From: Eremomyces bilateralis CBS 781.70
Taxonomy: Eukaryota; Ascomycota; Dothideomycetes; Eremomycetales; Eremomycetaceae
Direction: 5' to 3'
DNA length: 64,000 nucleotides
Assembly (NCBI RefSeq): GCF_010015585.1
Contig: NW_022985074.1
Coordinates: forward strand, 558,026-622,025
The first letter of the stretch is position 1, and each line of letters begins with the position of its first letter. Under the pieces are notes generated by a model. That model did not search any database. It was given only the letters and a program-made list of their open reading frames with translations, and was not told the origin of the DNA. Made by a program: the position numbers and the translations under genes. Shown piece after piece: positions 24,461 to 36,090 of the stretch.

Positions 24461-25573
24461 CTAAATCGGCTTGTTATACGAAAATTCCGGTAAGCCCAAC
24501 TGCGGCGTCGTAATTTTATCAAGAGGCTTGTTAGCCGTGGATCCGTTATTCTCTCGGTTGCTCGAGACCGCTGTCTGAGCTCCCTTAGCAGTGCTATTCC
24601 TCCCGGTCCTGGTCCTAGTAGAGATGCTACTAGAGCGTGTGTTGGCCGCGTGCGAGGTACTGTTTCCACCACCTTGCGAATCTCCGTCTATTTGGACTGG
24701 GGAACCTTGAGCCTGCCTCTGGTTCTGAAAGGCAGTGTCGGCGGGAGGAAGATTGCCGGCGCCTTGTTGACCAACCCCAGGAACGCCGTCAATGATGCCG
24801 TCACCTTTTCCTGGAGGTGCGCCACCCGGGGCGCCCTGTGATTGATTAATATACTCTATTAATTGTGACATATGATCATGGAATATGTCATACCGGAACG
24901 TTAGGGAAGGCCTCGACATTTTCCTGCTGACTCGCTAATATATTCCCACAAGCATCCGGTCTCACCGCACGCCTCTGTTGTGCATTCATACCAATCGCCT
25001 CCGCCGCGACGACCATGTACGTATCGATCGACGGCAATATTTGCACGCAGCGGTTCTGGTTGATCTCATCATCAAGTTTGCCTTGCTCTTCCCCTGAACC
25101 GACATGATCTGTAGATTGTCGACCACGGACTGGAACACGCCATTGGTGAGCGTCAGATTGGCGACCGATACACGCGGGTCGTTGCCAATCACGCTGTCGA
25201 GGACGGCCTTCTGCGAAAGTTCATCCACTTCGGCCTTGAAGGCGCCGTCGGCGATCACGTTGAACTCGTCGCCTTCCGCTGCGCCAGTACCGGCGTTCAG
25301 AAATGCGGTCACAATGCCTGTGTCGGTCATCCAGTTGCTTATGGCAAGTTGCATGGCTTGCTTGGAACGCTCATCAACTTGATGGGGGTCACCGGTTGCT
25401 TGAGGGGACGGATCGCGGGCGGGAGTGAAGGGACCCAAAGTTCCTGGGTTGGTTGCTGGGTCGAAGTTGGGGTCGGGATTAGGATTTATACCCTTATTAC
25501 CATTGTTGGCAGGCCCCTGTTGTTGAGCAGCGACCAGCGCTGGGAGGATAGAAACTAAGGAGAGATACTCCAT
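24461..25573 (-). CDS. Secreted fungal protein of unknown function, apparent frameshift
   Basis: The N-terminus has a signal peptide (MEYLSLVSILPALVAA, cleavage before QQQ). An Asn/Pro-rich linker follows, then a helical domain (LAISNWMTDTGIVTAFLN ... FQSVVDNLQIMSVQG). In the next frame the expected continuation GEEQGKLDDEINQNRC, LPSIDTYMVVAAEAIG and ACGNILASQQENVEAFPNVP is found. It is then spliced (donor at 24893, acceptor before 24835) to a Gly/Ser/Thr-rich tail ending in LPEFSYNKPI. The two parts are out of frame by one base at a run of four Cs (25091-25094 on the plus strand), and five would restore the frame. A 44-bp intron ending at the TTCCAG just upstream is a weaker explanation. It is either a genuine lesion, a sequencing error or odd splicing. 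The tail resembles those of wall-associated proteins. Confidence 0.6.
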
Positions 25574-27118
25574 ATTCAAAGGGAGATACCGCACTAGCAA
25601 GAAACAATTGAATATACCAAACAATCAGAAAGAAAGGTAGGGACGTCTCTATGCAATTAGATGAGTCTGTGAACAATTTGAAAGCCCGTTCGGAGAAGGA
25701 GATGTTGCCTAATATATAATACCCATGAATACGACGACTGGTACAACTGAAGGAAAGTCGGTCTTCGAGACGGCGATCTTGAAACCTGCGAAGCACCCCG
25801 CAGGGCCAACTCTTAAGCCCCATGTTCGAGGTGGCATAAACACAGAGAAGAGACACCGTATTCTTTGAAATTGTCAAGTATTTCACTGTGCATATGAATT
25901 TCCTTGTCTGTTTGAGTTGGCGCAAAGCCCTTATCCTACAACGGGGATGTGTTCTAGAAGACAGTCAGTCATAGGGTAAGGCACCTTACACACGGCCAGC
26001 AGATTAAATGAGACCAATCGAATCCACATTGCTAGAGCCCGCTTGAGAAGACGATGTATATTCCAATCGGGGTTCTCTCGAAGGGAAGATATTCAGTGAT
26101 TGAGTTACAGCGCATGATATGTTCCAACAATAGACCTAAGCAAGGGAGTGATGAGAGTTAAAGTCCATCAACTTTTGGCAAAATGTGTAGAACTATGATC
26201 CATTGATGCAGTGCCTGGGGCAATGGCAAGATTAGACAAGCATTGATAAGAGGACAAGCATATAAATCTGTGCCCCAACGCCACAATTCGTATTTCGAAA
26301 CCTTCGATGCTACAGAACATATACCGAAAGAATCGAAGCGGATGCTCTACTTATTCGTGAAGTATCAAGGAAATGTATGCCTAATTAGAATTAAGATGAT
26401 AACAGACAAGAGGAAAAGCATGAATCAAAGAACGGGAAGTTGAATCGAGCAGTGTCTTGAATCGAGCAGTGTCTTGAAACAAACATTGTGTCGGCTGCGG
26501 TGAAACTCGAAACGTGTCTGGCAGACTCTCAAGCCCATCCAAGTGGCCTGATATCTCCTGGTTTTGACAATTTGACTTTTAGAACTGTTCGAGTTAAACC
26601 CTCGTGATGGAAATCAAAGTCCGAACGTAGGTCTAAGTACTGATAATGCTACTACATTGAGCCTCCATAGATGATCAGATTAGGCTGTTAAACTCACTTT
26701 GTGTAGGCATTAGGCATGCGATTGAGAGAACTGTTTAGGGCTTCCAAATAAGACAACGGGACCAAGTACTACTAGAGCACGGGAAGGTTGATCATAGGTG
26801 AAAGCGCTGTCTTCTCATCGATTGATGTGATCACGACTCGTGCTCCTGCTCTGCATCGCGAGGCTACAAGGCAATAACGTAAGGCACCAGTATCACGTCG
26901 AATTCTCATTGGCCAGTACACCACATCAACGATCCGGTCCCACTTTTATTCTGCAGTTTAGCGAAACTCGAAACCTCATGCCAAGAGTTCGACATTCGCA
27001 TCAATTCCTATCATCACCCTAACTAAAGCCTAGACCTCCAATCCAGAAGGTGCTATCGGATTGAACAGAGGGTACATAAGACCGTCACGAAGAATCCTCC
27101 CCCGGAAAGCCAGAAGCC
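25574..27118. other. Divergent intergenic region
   Basis: 1.5 kb separate the secreted-protein gene and eIF3l. The only structure noted is a 17-bp exact tandem duplication (26441-26474). Short open frames are unsupported. Confidence 0.5.
26441..26474 (+). repeat. 17-bp tandem duplication
   Basis: TGAATCGAGCAGTGTCT occurs twice in a row without mismatch, in otherwise non-coding DNA. Confidence 0.85.
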
Positions 27119-28668
27119 ATGAGTCTCCGGCAAGGTGTGCCGCAGTACGCCCAAGGGAACGAAGCCGTTCGCGCCGTCGCCGACGAATCTGATGCCGAAG
27201 AAGATGCCCTTGTGAACGATTACCGGGAACAGGTTCAATACAATCAGGATGGCATGGACGACTTGGAACGAACGGTGTCCATCGGTACGGGCGCGGGACA
27301 GGACATCCACGCACAACTACAGGCGGCAGCCACCCCGCTAGAATTCCAGGCGTCGCTGGAGACCAAGTTCGCGAGCTACGACAATTATTGCACGCTGTTC
27401 CACTTCATCTTGAATTCGGAGGGGCCGGTGGATTTGGAAATGCCGAATGTAAGGTCTCGGGAATATTGTGCGACTCGTGTCACTGACCACCTGGCAGCAT
27501 TACTGGGCATGGGACGTGATCGACGAGTTCATATACCAGTTCAACAGCTTCTGCAGCCACCGACAACGGGTCGCATTGAAAGCCGACAATGAGGCGGAAA
27601 TTCAGATCCTGCGCGATAGCCCAAATACATGGGGCTGTTACAGTGTCCTCAACGTGCTCTACTCCTTGATCCAAAAATCACAGATCACCGAACAGCTGGC
27701 AGCCAGCAGAAGAGGCGAGGATCCCAGCCAATTTGCCGGAGAATATGGCAATCGACAACTCTACAAATCTCTGGGATATTTCTCAATAATCGGACTCCTC
27801 CGAGTCCACTGCCTGCTTGGCGATTTCAGTCTGGCCATCAAGACGCTGGACGATATCGAACTGAACAAGAAGGCCACTTTCGCACGAGTCATGGCCGCTC
27901 ACTTCACCACCTACTACTATGTCGGATTCTCCTACATGATGATGCGCCGATACGCCGATGCGATCCGCATGTTCTCCCACATCCTCATCTATGTCTCCCG
28001 GACCAAGAACTTCCAGAAGAATTCGCAGTACGAGAACGTGGCGAAAAAGAACGACCAAATGCATGCATTGATCGCCATCTGCGTTGCATTCCACCCCACC
28101 CGGCTCGATGACACCATCCACACGGCGCTCCGAGAGAAGTACGGCGAGAAGTTCAACCGACTTCAGCGAGGCGGCCCGGAAGCCCTTCCCATCTTCGAGG
28201 AGCTCTTCCGTTCCGCGTGCCCGAAATTCATCTCCCCAACCCCGCCGGATTTCGATAACCCGGAGATCAACGTGGATCCCATCGACCACCATTGCGCCAT
28301 CTTTATGGAGGAGGTTAAGAACCATATGTGGTCTCCCACCGTCAAGAGCTACCTGAAACTCTACACCACCATGGATCTGGAGAAGCTGGCCGGATTCTTG
28401 GAAATTGAGCCGGAGAAATTGAGGAGCTGGCTTCTGGTGACCAAGCAGCGGAGTAGACAGGTCCGGTGGAGCGAAGGCGCTTTGTTGGATGGCGAGGTCG
28501 TGAACAGTAGCGAGCTTGACTATGCTCTTGAAGGGGTAAGTTTCCGTGGTCCACCGTTTGAGTTCAACTACTGACTGGGAATTATAGGATCTAATCCACG
28601 TTTCCGAAGCGAAGGTCGGGAGAAGGCTCGTAGATTGGTACTTGAGAAACCTGGCAAGGACCTATTAG
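27119..28668 (+). CDS. Translation initiation factor eIF3 subunit L
   Basis: eIF3l is a PCI-domain subunit of the eIF3 complex, which assembles the 43S preinitiation complex on the small ribosomal subunit. There are three exons (27119-27448, 27498-28535, 28588-28668), giving 482 aa, a normal length. Typical blocks are DESDAEEDALVNDYREQV near the N-terminus, TKFASYDNYCTLFHFILNSE, YWAWDVIDEFIYQFNSFCS, NTWGCYSVLNVLYSLIQKSQ and AAHFTTYYYVGFSYMMMRRY. The C-terminal PCI/winged-helix part is KLAGFLEIEPEKLRSWLL, followed by DLIHVSEAKVGRRLVDWYLR. All splice sites are canonical, and the last exon is only 27 codons. The ATG at 27119 matches the usual short variable N-terminus. Confidence 0.97.
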
Positions 28669-29556
28669 AGGTGACACGTCTCGGATCACGTATCAACACG
28701 CAAAAATGAGTAGCATAGAAGGATATGGGGGCGTTTCACGTGTAACTCTATGGTCATTCAAGAGTTCATGAAAGCATATCGTACTTCGAACTCTTGAACA
28801 CCACGTCAGCGAGTACTAGGTAGACAACGAGGACTTCCAATCATAGAAGCTAGGAGAAGCTTCAAACCGAGGATCTTGAGCGACAAATTGGGGACAGCGG
28901 TGATGCCTATTATTGATGCCACCAGTCCGTTCTTTACCTGTAATCAAGGCTCCTACAAACAACCATAGTTAGACATGAAATCATGGATGTTTCACGTTCA
29001 ATTGGTCTGGTCCGAGAATGTGTTCTGCCTTAAAGCGATGTTGTGGACTCATGGCATGCAGGGTCGGATTTGGTCCAGACCCCTGCCTGTCAAGGGTACA
29101 CGATTTTCAAGCACGTGACCAGAAATATCTCTCGAGTCGGGTTTCCAAGCTCATAAGAAATCATCTCGTAGTTGCTCGGACTTCAATTCCCACCTAAAAG
29201 AGCAACAGTATGTTACTAAGCTCGACAACACTGAGGATTAGACACACTACGCGTATTGTGTCTTCCTTTTGACCTGGCCAAACTGCAGGGACCTCGCAGT
29301 AGACTCCTGCGTTCTGCAGGAGCCGATGCGATTCAGAGGATCTTATGGCTCTTAGGAATGGGCTCTAGACCGGTATGACTTGCAAGATTGAAGACATGGC
29401 ACTTTCTGACCCCGATGTAGACACTATGCATCAATTGCTCTCGACCTATTCGCAGACAGCTTCACACGATATCCTCTTTTAGCCCACGCGACAAGTCATC
29501 GACAGGTAGCAAAGCCCTCGGTCAAGAGAGAAGCCGACACCTCGTAAATCAAGGGT
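28669..29556. other. Intergenic region upstream of the helicase gene
   Basis: 0.9 kb lie between the eIF3l stop and the proposed helicase start. No ORF, RNA gene or repeat could be supported. Confidence 0.5.
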
Positions 29557-32500
29557 ATGGCTTCAAGTTACCAATTGCGAATCGCACGACTCCATCAAGA
29601 ACCTTCCATTCTGGTGTCGCCCGCGGCCATCGACAAGAACTGGGCTGTACCTCGAACAACGAACACACACAGGATGCAGCAACACATATCGAAAGCGGAC
29701 AACATGTGCCTCCGGATCGTTCTTGGACCGATTCTCGCCTAGATGCTTGGTTGAAAAAATACCGGGTAGACAAAGATGCATTTGTGCAATTGCAAGCCCG
29801 TCCACAGGCGTCCTCCTATCCCTCGTTACCACCGGAATTATTCGACCCATCGTCTGGCAGCGCGATTCACAAAGCATTCAAGGAAATCCTGCCTGACGAT
29901 GTACAATGGGCCTTCAGAACTCGGGAACAAAGCTCCAAGGAGCCACGCTTTCGCTCCATGCAGATATTACTAGATGGAAAGAGCAAGCGCATCGCGGCTC
30001 TGGGAGAAGGTTCAACAAAGGATGCCGCGATAAAAGCCGCATATCTGGATTTGGTAGCCAAGCTGGACCACGCGGGACTGCTGAATTCCTTTTGGCTGCG
30101 GAAAAAAGATGCGGGTGTACGGAAGAAGGAGGCCGAGACGTTAGACTTCCTAGGCAGCGAACGGTTTTCCAAGCTGCAAGTCTTCAACTATGCCTCTCGG
30201 TTTGGCTGTTTTCCTAACGTCAAAGTCGAGCGAGTGGAGTCACAAACGGGGTCGTTGCTGTTTCGAACGACGATCTCCCTCCATGAACTTGGTGTCGTTG
30301 GGATTGGAGAAGCTCAAGATGTCGCATTGTCCGAGATATATGCCGCTCTGCATTGCAAGAGCCAACTTGAGCTTCTCAGGTCTCGCGAATCATCAAAACG
30401 GCTCGACCTACGCGACTATAAGGCGCTTAGTCTTGACAACGCTAGCGATTTCATACGATTCTTCCTACGCAACCATCCCGACAGTAGAATCACATTCGAC
30501 GAATCCGTGACGGACCCCTACGGTCTCGGATTCGAGTATTCTCGCGTCCAAATCTGTCTTGACAACCAACCACTGGGTCCTCCGGCGCTGATGTTGGAAC
30601 GTTCCCAGGCGGTACGGACCGCCTTCCTTTTCGCGGCGGTTGAACTCACGAACCAGCATTCCGAGCTGTTTGCGGAATATCACGAGGACCTTCGGGAAGG
30701 GAGAGGACTTACATCTCGGCGCCTTGAACCGGTGTCCTTCCAGATTGACGGGCCGATGCGCGCTTATATGGAAGATGTCATCTCCCAAGCCGAAAAGCCG
30801 GCGCAAGGTGTTCGAATATCTTCTTCTCTGGAAAACTTGTATGAAAAGTTTGCTCATGGCAAATTGGGATACGCCGCTCGACTTGGCACGGTGGAAAAAT
30901 TGCTTGACCGGGATCCCTCACCGCAGACTCCGGAAGCGTCGGAGAATGCGAATCTCGGTTCAGACGACCCAGAGTTCACGCACTCGAATCTGCAGGACTG
31001 GCTTCCAATGCGCGAATACAGCGAGGAGCTTCTCGATATTGTCTCCAACAATCCGTTCTGTATCATCTCCGGAACAACAGGCAGCGGGAAAAGCACTCAG
31101 GTCCCTCAAATTCTTCTGGAGGAAGCGCTTCGTCACGGCCCAGACCAAACGTGTAATATCATTTGCACGGAGCCCCGGCGAGTGGCAGTCACGACTTTAG
31201 CCGAGAGAGTAGCCGCTGAAAGAGCGGAAGGTGTTGGGGATTCCGTGGGATATCGAGTGAGCTTCGATCGAGTCCTTCCCAGGATGCCGCAGCGGGTCAC
31301 TTACTGCACGCCGGAAATCCTATCACTGCAGATGCTTCATTCGAACGAAGACGTCCTCGCAAACTTAACGCACATCATTGTTGATGAGGTGCATGAGAGA
31401 AACGCCCGGACAGACGGACTTCTCTCGCAGCTGAAGCTGGCCTATGACAATCGAGTCCGGGCTGGAAAACCTTTTCCAAAAGTCATCCTGATGAGCGCTT
31501 CACTTGATGGCGGCCTGATTGAGGAGTATTTCAGCTTAAGGACTGCCGATGGGAAGGTAAAGCGTTGCCCAGTGTTGACGGTCCCTGGAAAAGTGCATGA
31601 GGTGGAATACAAAGATCTAGAAGACGTCGACAAAGAGCTGAGCAGCGACACGGTCCTACGAACAGCTCGCACCTTGCTGCGCGACTCGGACTACGAGAAG
31701 TTCATGAAGTTGGAAAAGGCTGTAAAACCACTAGCGTCCAGCCCGTCAAATATGCTCATCGGTTGGAGAAGCGAATGGGAAATTGCTCAGGATCGCGAGG
31801 AGGCGAGGGTATCCTATGCGTTAGTAGCGGCGACCATTGCGAAAATTTGCAAGTCGGACGAGAAGGGTGCGATCCTTGCATTTCTTCCGGGCTGGAACGA
31901 GATCAAACGCGTCGAGGAGCTGCTCCAGCGCGGGAAGGTTTTCGGACTCGATTTCAAAAACACGTCGAAGTTTCGAATCTCCTTGCTCCACTCGACGAAT
32001 CCTGCAGGCATGGAGGAAGCACTCACCCCCCTCCCCGACACATGCCGAAAGATTCTCCTGGCAACCAACATCGCGGAGACCTCCATCACAATTCCCGATG
32101 TTCGATTCGTCGTGGACAGCGCCAAGCAGCGAACGCCTCGCTACGATCACGTTCGTAAATTGTCCGTGTTGGACCGAGAGTGGGTGAGTCGGTCAAGCAT
32201 CGTGCAGCGAGCCGGTCGTGCAGGACGTACGCAGCCTGGGACGTATTATGGGCTTCTGTCCAAGAATCGGCACGAGTTATTGCGAGACACGATTGCGCAG
32301 CCATCGATCGATTCGAGTCACCTACATCTGGCGTGCTTGCGAGCACGGTCACAGTTTCCGGAGATGTCGCTCCCCGAGTATTTCGCCCAGTTATTGGAGG
32401 CTCCCTCACGAGATGAAGTCGCAGCGGCCGTGAAAGATCTCCAGAATATCGGGGCCATCGGTCCCGATCTCACTGTGACGCTGTTCGGTCGACTATTGGG

Positions 32501-33527
32501 AGAGTTCCCAACTCAGCCTTCGATCACTCGGATGATCCTCCTGGGGGTGATGTTCCGCTGCCTTCAGCCTATGATCGTTCTAGGTGGATTCTTGACAACC
32601 AACCAGCAGTTCTTCATGCACCCCGAGACCACCAAAGACAAGCTCCGAGCCGATGCAATTCGCGCAATCTACTCGCAAGGGACGGCGAGCGACCACATCG
32701 CCAGCATTTCCGCCTTCGACGAGCTCCAATCCATCGAGACCAGAGAAGGGCCGGACGCCGCGGTGGAATGGGCCGAGAAGAGCTTCTTGAACATCCACGC
32801 GTTCAAGATCGTCCAGAAATACATGCTGCAAATCCAGCGCGTGATGTGGGACCGGCGCATCGTTCGTGATATCTACTCCGCGGAACACAATGTCAATTCC
32901 ACCGAACTCAGCCTCATCAAGGCGCTCTTCCTCTCCGGCGTCGCCCCCAATGTCGGGCTCCGCAGGACGAGCAACCAATTCTGGACGCGCAGCGGCACGG
33001 AGGCACTATTGCCGATGGACTCCGCTGCAAGGCCGACGCATTGGATGTCAGGGAAGGATGCAGATCGGACACTCTGCTGCTACTCCCATCTCAACGTGGT
33101 TAAAGAGGGCCATCTCGCGATGTTTCGCGACGTGTCCATGGTGACCCCGCTGATGACGGCGCTCTTTGGCGGGCAGATCACACCACACCCGGATGTCGAG
33201 GCGAATTCATTCCGCATCGACAAGTGGTTGCCTATCAAAGTCAACGGGCACGAGGAAAAATCCGAGGCGCTTCAGGTCTTCATGACGTTCCGGGAGATTT
33301 GGGATCAGCTGTCGCATAACTTGCTGGAGGAGTTGAGCTTGCCGGAGCTCACAGAGCGATGGAAGCGGAAGGATCCGTTGTTGCTGACGTCTTTTGTGAA
33401 TGCGATAATTCACCTACTGAACTATGAGAGCGGGTTGCTGGAGACACGGCGAGGGATCTCCACTCAGCCAGCAACGGCGGACGGTCCGGAGCAGATGGAC
33501 GAGAAGGAGTCTGTGACCGGACATTGA
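29557..33527 (+). CDS. DExH-box RNA helicase with dsRBD-like N-terminal repeats
   Basis: This is an ATP-dependent RNA helicase of the DEAH/RHA class (relatives of animal DHX9, DHX30 and DHX36). The main exon is open to 33527. It contains two double-stranded-RNA-binding-like modules (YPSLPPELFDPSSGSAIHKA... and LQVFNYASRFGCFPNV...GVVGIGEAQDVALSEIYAAL). Motif I is GTTGSGKST (about residue 485), motif II DEVH (about 589), motif III SAS and motif VI QRAGRAGR (about 864). The HA2 and OB-fold regions follow. The main frame has no ATG before the conserved N-terminus, only GTG at 29706. I therefore propose a first exon 29557-29613 (MASSYQLRIARLHQEPSIL) joined by a 59-bp GT-AG intron to 29673, giving 1303 aa. 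That start would look like a mitochondrial presequence. The donor GTGTCG is weak, so the start is uncertain. Confidence 0.88.
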
Positions 33528-33707
33528 ATGCACTTGGGTTATGCGGAGATGATTTATTACATATAATTGTACCATACTTGTAACTCTTCCATAGCGTCAT
33601 GCATGTATAGCCGTGGCATACGACACCGTGAGCTAGTTTTCATCCTCTATGGTTCTTCGCTTGGTCTCTCCCTTCCTCTTCAGCCTTCGCTGATTTCCTC
33701 CAGTTGT

Positions 33708-33926
33708 CTATTTCTTCAGCGGCATCGTCTTCGCGAGCTTGGCCTCCGCTTCCTTCTCGAGCGGGTGGGTTGGGTTCGAGGGGATCTTCTTTAGGTGCGC
33801 GGCGGAGGCTTCTTTCACGCCCATGCCGGTCGGAGCGGCGCCAGTCTCGTTGGGATTGGCTTGAGGGTCGGACTGCTGATCGCCCCTCTGGTTCGATGGG
33901 GGAGGAGATTGGCGGCCTTCGGTCAT
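33708..33926 (-). CDS. Small hydrophilic protein of unknown function
   Basis: A single coding exon gives 72 aa (MTEGRQSPPPSNQRGDQQSD ... LEKEAEAKLAKTMPLKK). It is rich in Gln, Asn, Pro and Lys, without a membrane segment or known domain. Similar short proteins with an N-terminal QxPPP region and a C-terminal SNPxHxLEKxAEAK motif are familiar in related fungi. A 55-bp intron with a GCTAAC branch site and a CCAG acceptor probably lies in the 5' UTR (33992-33938), ending 11 bases before the ATG. The same intron prevents a longer N-terminus. The gene is convergent with the helicase and divergent from paf1. Confidence 0.7.
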   Translation of the reverse strand: MTEGRQSPPPSNQRGDQQSDPQANPNETGAAPTGMGVKEASAAHLKKIPSNPTHPLEKEAEAKLAKTMPLKK

Positions 33927-34482
33927 GGTGTGAAGTACTGGAATGCAGTTAGCAGTAAGCATCTAGGGAATGGGATGTGGGATCCTCCTTACTGAAGTGA
34001 CGATGTTGGTTGGAGGCGAGATATTGGCAATGGGCAGTTGTTCAATTGGGCTTAGATTGACGAAGTGAATTATTGTACAACGGCATTTGAATTTAAAACG
34101 GCTTTTATCATTTTATGTATAAACCATCACCAGTCACTGGATTCCATGCTCTTCCCACTCGGCACCATCATATCGACGTCATACTCTCTCACTTGTTGTC
34201 ATCTTTCGGCTTTGGTGTATAATACCTGAATCTGCACTTTTGGTCGTTGTGGCCCATCGGATCGATATTATGTTTACGCCACAACAAACAAGCCACATTA
34301 TATGGCGGACGAAAAGAGCCCAGCGCGTCGAATTGAAAGTTCCACATCTTGAACATCAGCCATCCAGGTCGCATTATCCGTCTCCAGCAGGTCCCTTCAA
34401 AGGCTTCGCTCACTGCATCACATTTACTGCTTTCCAAATAGAATCCTTGTCTATATCGTTGGAATTGCAATCTCTGTACACG
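33927..34482. promoter_or_regulatory. Divergent promoter (small protein / paf1)
   Basis: The 556 bp between the two start codons include the 5'-UTR intron of the small-protein gene and an AT-rich stretch near 34080-34130. The frame upstream of the paf1 ATG is open but unlikely to be coding. Confidence 0.5.
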
Positions 34483-35959
34483 ATGGCCGGCGCTTCCCGA
34501 CAGGACTACATTGCGCGCGTCCGCTACTCCAATGCTCTCCCTCCACCACCGAATCCCCCCAAGCTTCTCGATGTCCCAAATACAGGCTTGTCGGGAGGGC
34601 AGTACACATCCGCGGGATTTGCATCGAGACTGGCGCGAGAACAGCCGCTCAACATTGAGGCCGATGCCGAGCTTGGGATGCCCATAGACTTGATCGGTAT
34701 CCCTGGAGTGTTCGAGGGAAACGAGCAGTGTGAGTAGAGCCAGACCGAGATGCAGCGCGCATAATACTTTCTAAATCTAACAACCGCCAGATATCTCTAC
34801 ATCAGACCACATTCCACCCGTCCATCCCCATGACAAAGCCCTGCTACGTCCGCTCGCAGCGCTAGGCAAGCCATTGTCACAGGCCTATGGCGTTTCATTC
34901 CTACGGCGAACGGAGTACATCACCGCCTTACAAGGCGGTAGCCGGGACCCGTCCAGCGCGATGCTCCGGCAGAAAACCACAGAAAAGCGGTTCAAGAAGC
35001 CCAACGTTTCCGATGACGACCCGATCAACATCCTGCGCTCCATCATCAAAGGATTCGACGTCGCATATCCACATGACAAGTACACGGGACCGGACACGCC
35101 GAGTAACATCCGCGGCGCACAGACTACGGCGGCGGAGAAAGAAGCGTGGGAACGGCCGAGACATCCTACCAAGCCGCATCTCCGAGTCCTGGACTCCTAT
35201 CCTGTCCTCCCTGACTTCGCCGCCGTCCCCGATACCGGTGCCTACATTGTCGTCAAGTTCAACCCGAACCCCGTCGGCCCCACGGATAAATACGACGACC
35301 GCCTTGACGTCGGCATTCTCTTCCCACAGAACCCCCCACCCCACGAACTAGCGCGATATCGCGAACAAGAGAAGGCTCGCAAGCACGATCCCTCCGCTCA
35401 GTTCGCGATCCCCTTCTACCACTACGATTTCTTCATGCCCAGCGCCGACTCCGTCCGCCCTATCAAGCGCAAGTTCGACGTGCTGGATGACGACAACGAC
35501 GGGGACAAACTTTACACCTGGGAAAGCGGCGTGCCGGAAACCAAGGGGATGAAGTCCTTTAAGTACGACCGGGTCCGCCACTATGAGACGTACCAGCAGG
35601 CCGGCGAGGGCCCCGACGATTGCTTCACGGATACCGTGGGCGTGGCGCTGCATGACCCGGAGGCGACGGAGACGGGCGTCAGCAGCGGGAAGCAGAAGGC
35701 GGCGTACTTGTACGGGATCAGCCAGCGGACGTTCATCCGGCCGAAGAGGGCGAAGATGAGTGCGAGTGCGGCGACCGGGTGCGATCATGACGAGGAGCAG
35801 GAGTTCGATGCGGTGGAGGTGCGGGTGAAGAAGTTGGAGGGCGACGAGTTGAAGAGGAGGAGGAAGACGATGGAGAAGTTCGACGAGAGAATTGGAGATC
35901 AGTTCTTTCCGATGGGCGATGAAGCCATGACTCTGGACAGTCAGGACAGTCAGGAGTAA
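34483..35959 (+). CDS. RNA polymerase II-associated protein Paf1
   Basis: Paf1 is the core subunit of the Paf1 complex, which rides with RNA polymerase II and promotes histone H2B ubiquitination, H3K4/K36 methylation and elongation. There are two exons (34483-34729, 34791-35959), giving 471 aa. The family's N-terminus is intact (QDYIARVRYSNALPPPPNPPKLLD). It is followed by FLRRTEYI, the DPINILRSIIKGFDVAYP block, YPVLPDFAAVPDTGAYIVVKFNPNP and YHYDFFMP. Acidic and Gln/Glu-rich sequence at the C-terminus ends in MTLDSQDSQE. Although the frame is open further upstream to 34240, the ATG at 34483 gives exactly the conserved Paf1 start. The intron sits after the EGNEQ segment. Confidence 0.96.
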
Positions 35960-36090
35960 TATTTGGGCTCGGGATATCCACGTGCAAGGCGTTTGACGGC
36001 ACACGAAACTATAAAATCGGGCTTGATCACGAGTCTGTTGACGAACACCTCCTATTCATGGTGCGCTGTACTTCTATCCGAGCCTTCCAA

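Noticed and set aside
34240-34482. N-terminal extension of paf1 in the same frame
   Set aside because: The sequence before the ATG at 34483 has no Paf1 similarity, while that ATG gives the conserved family start.
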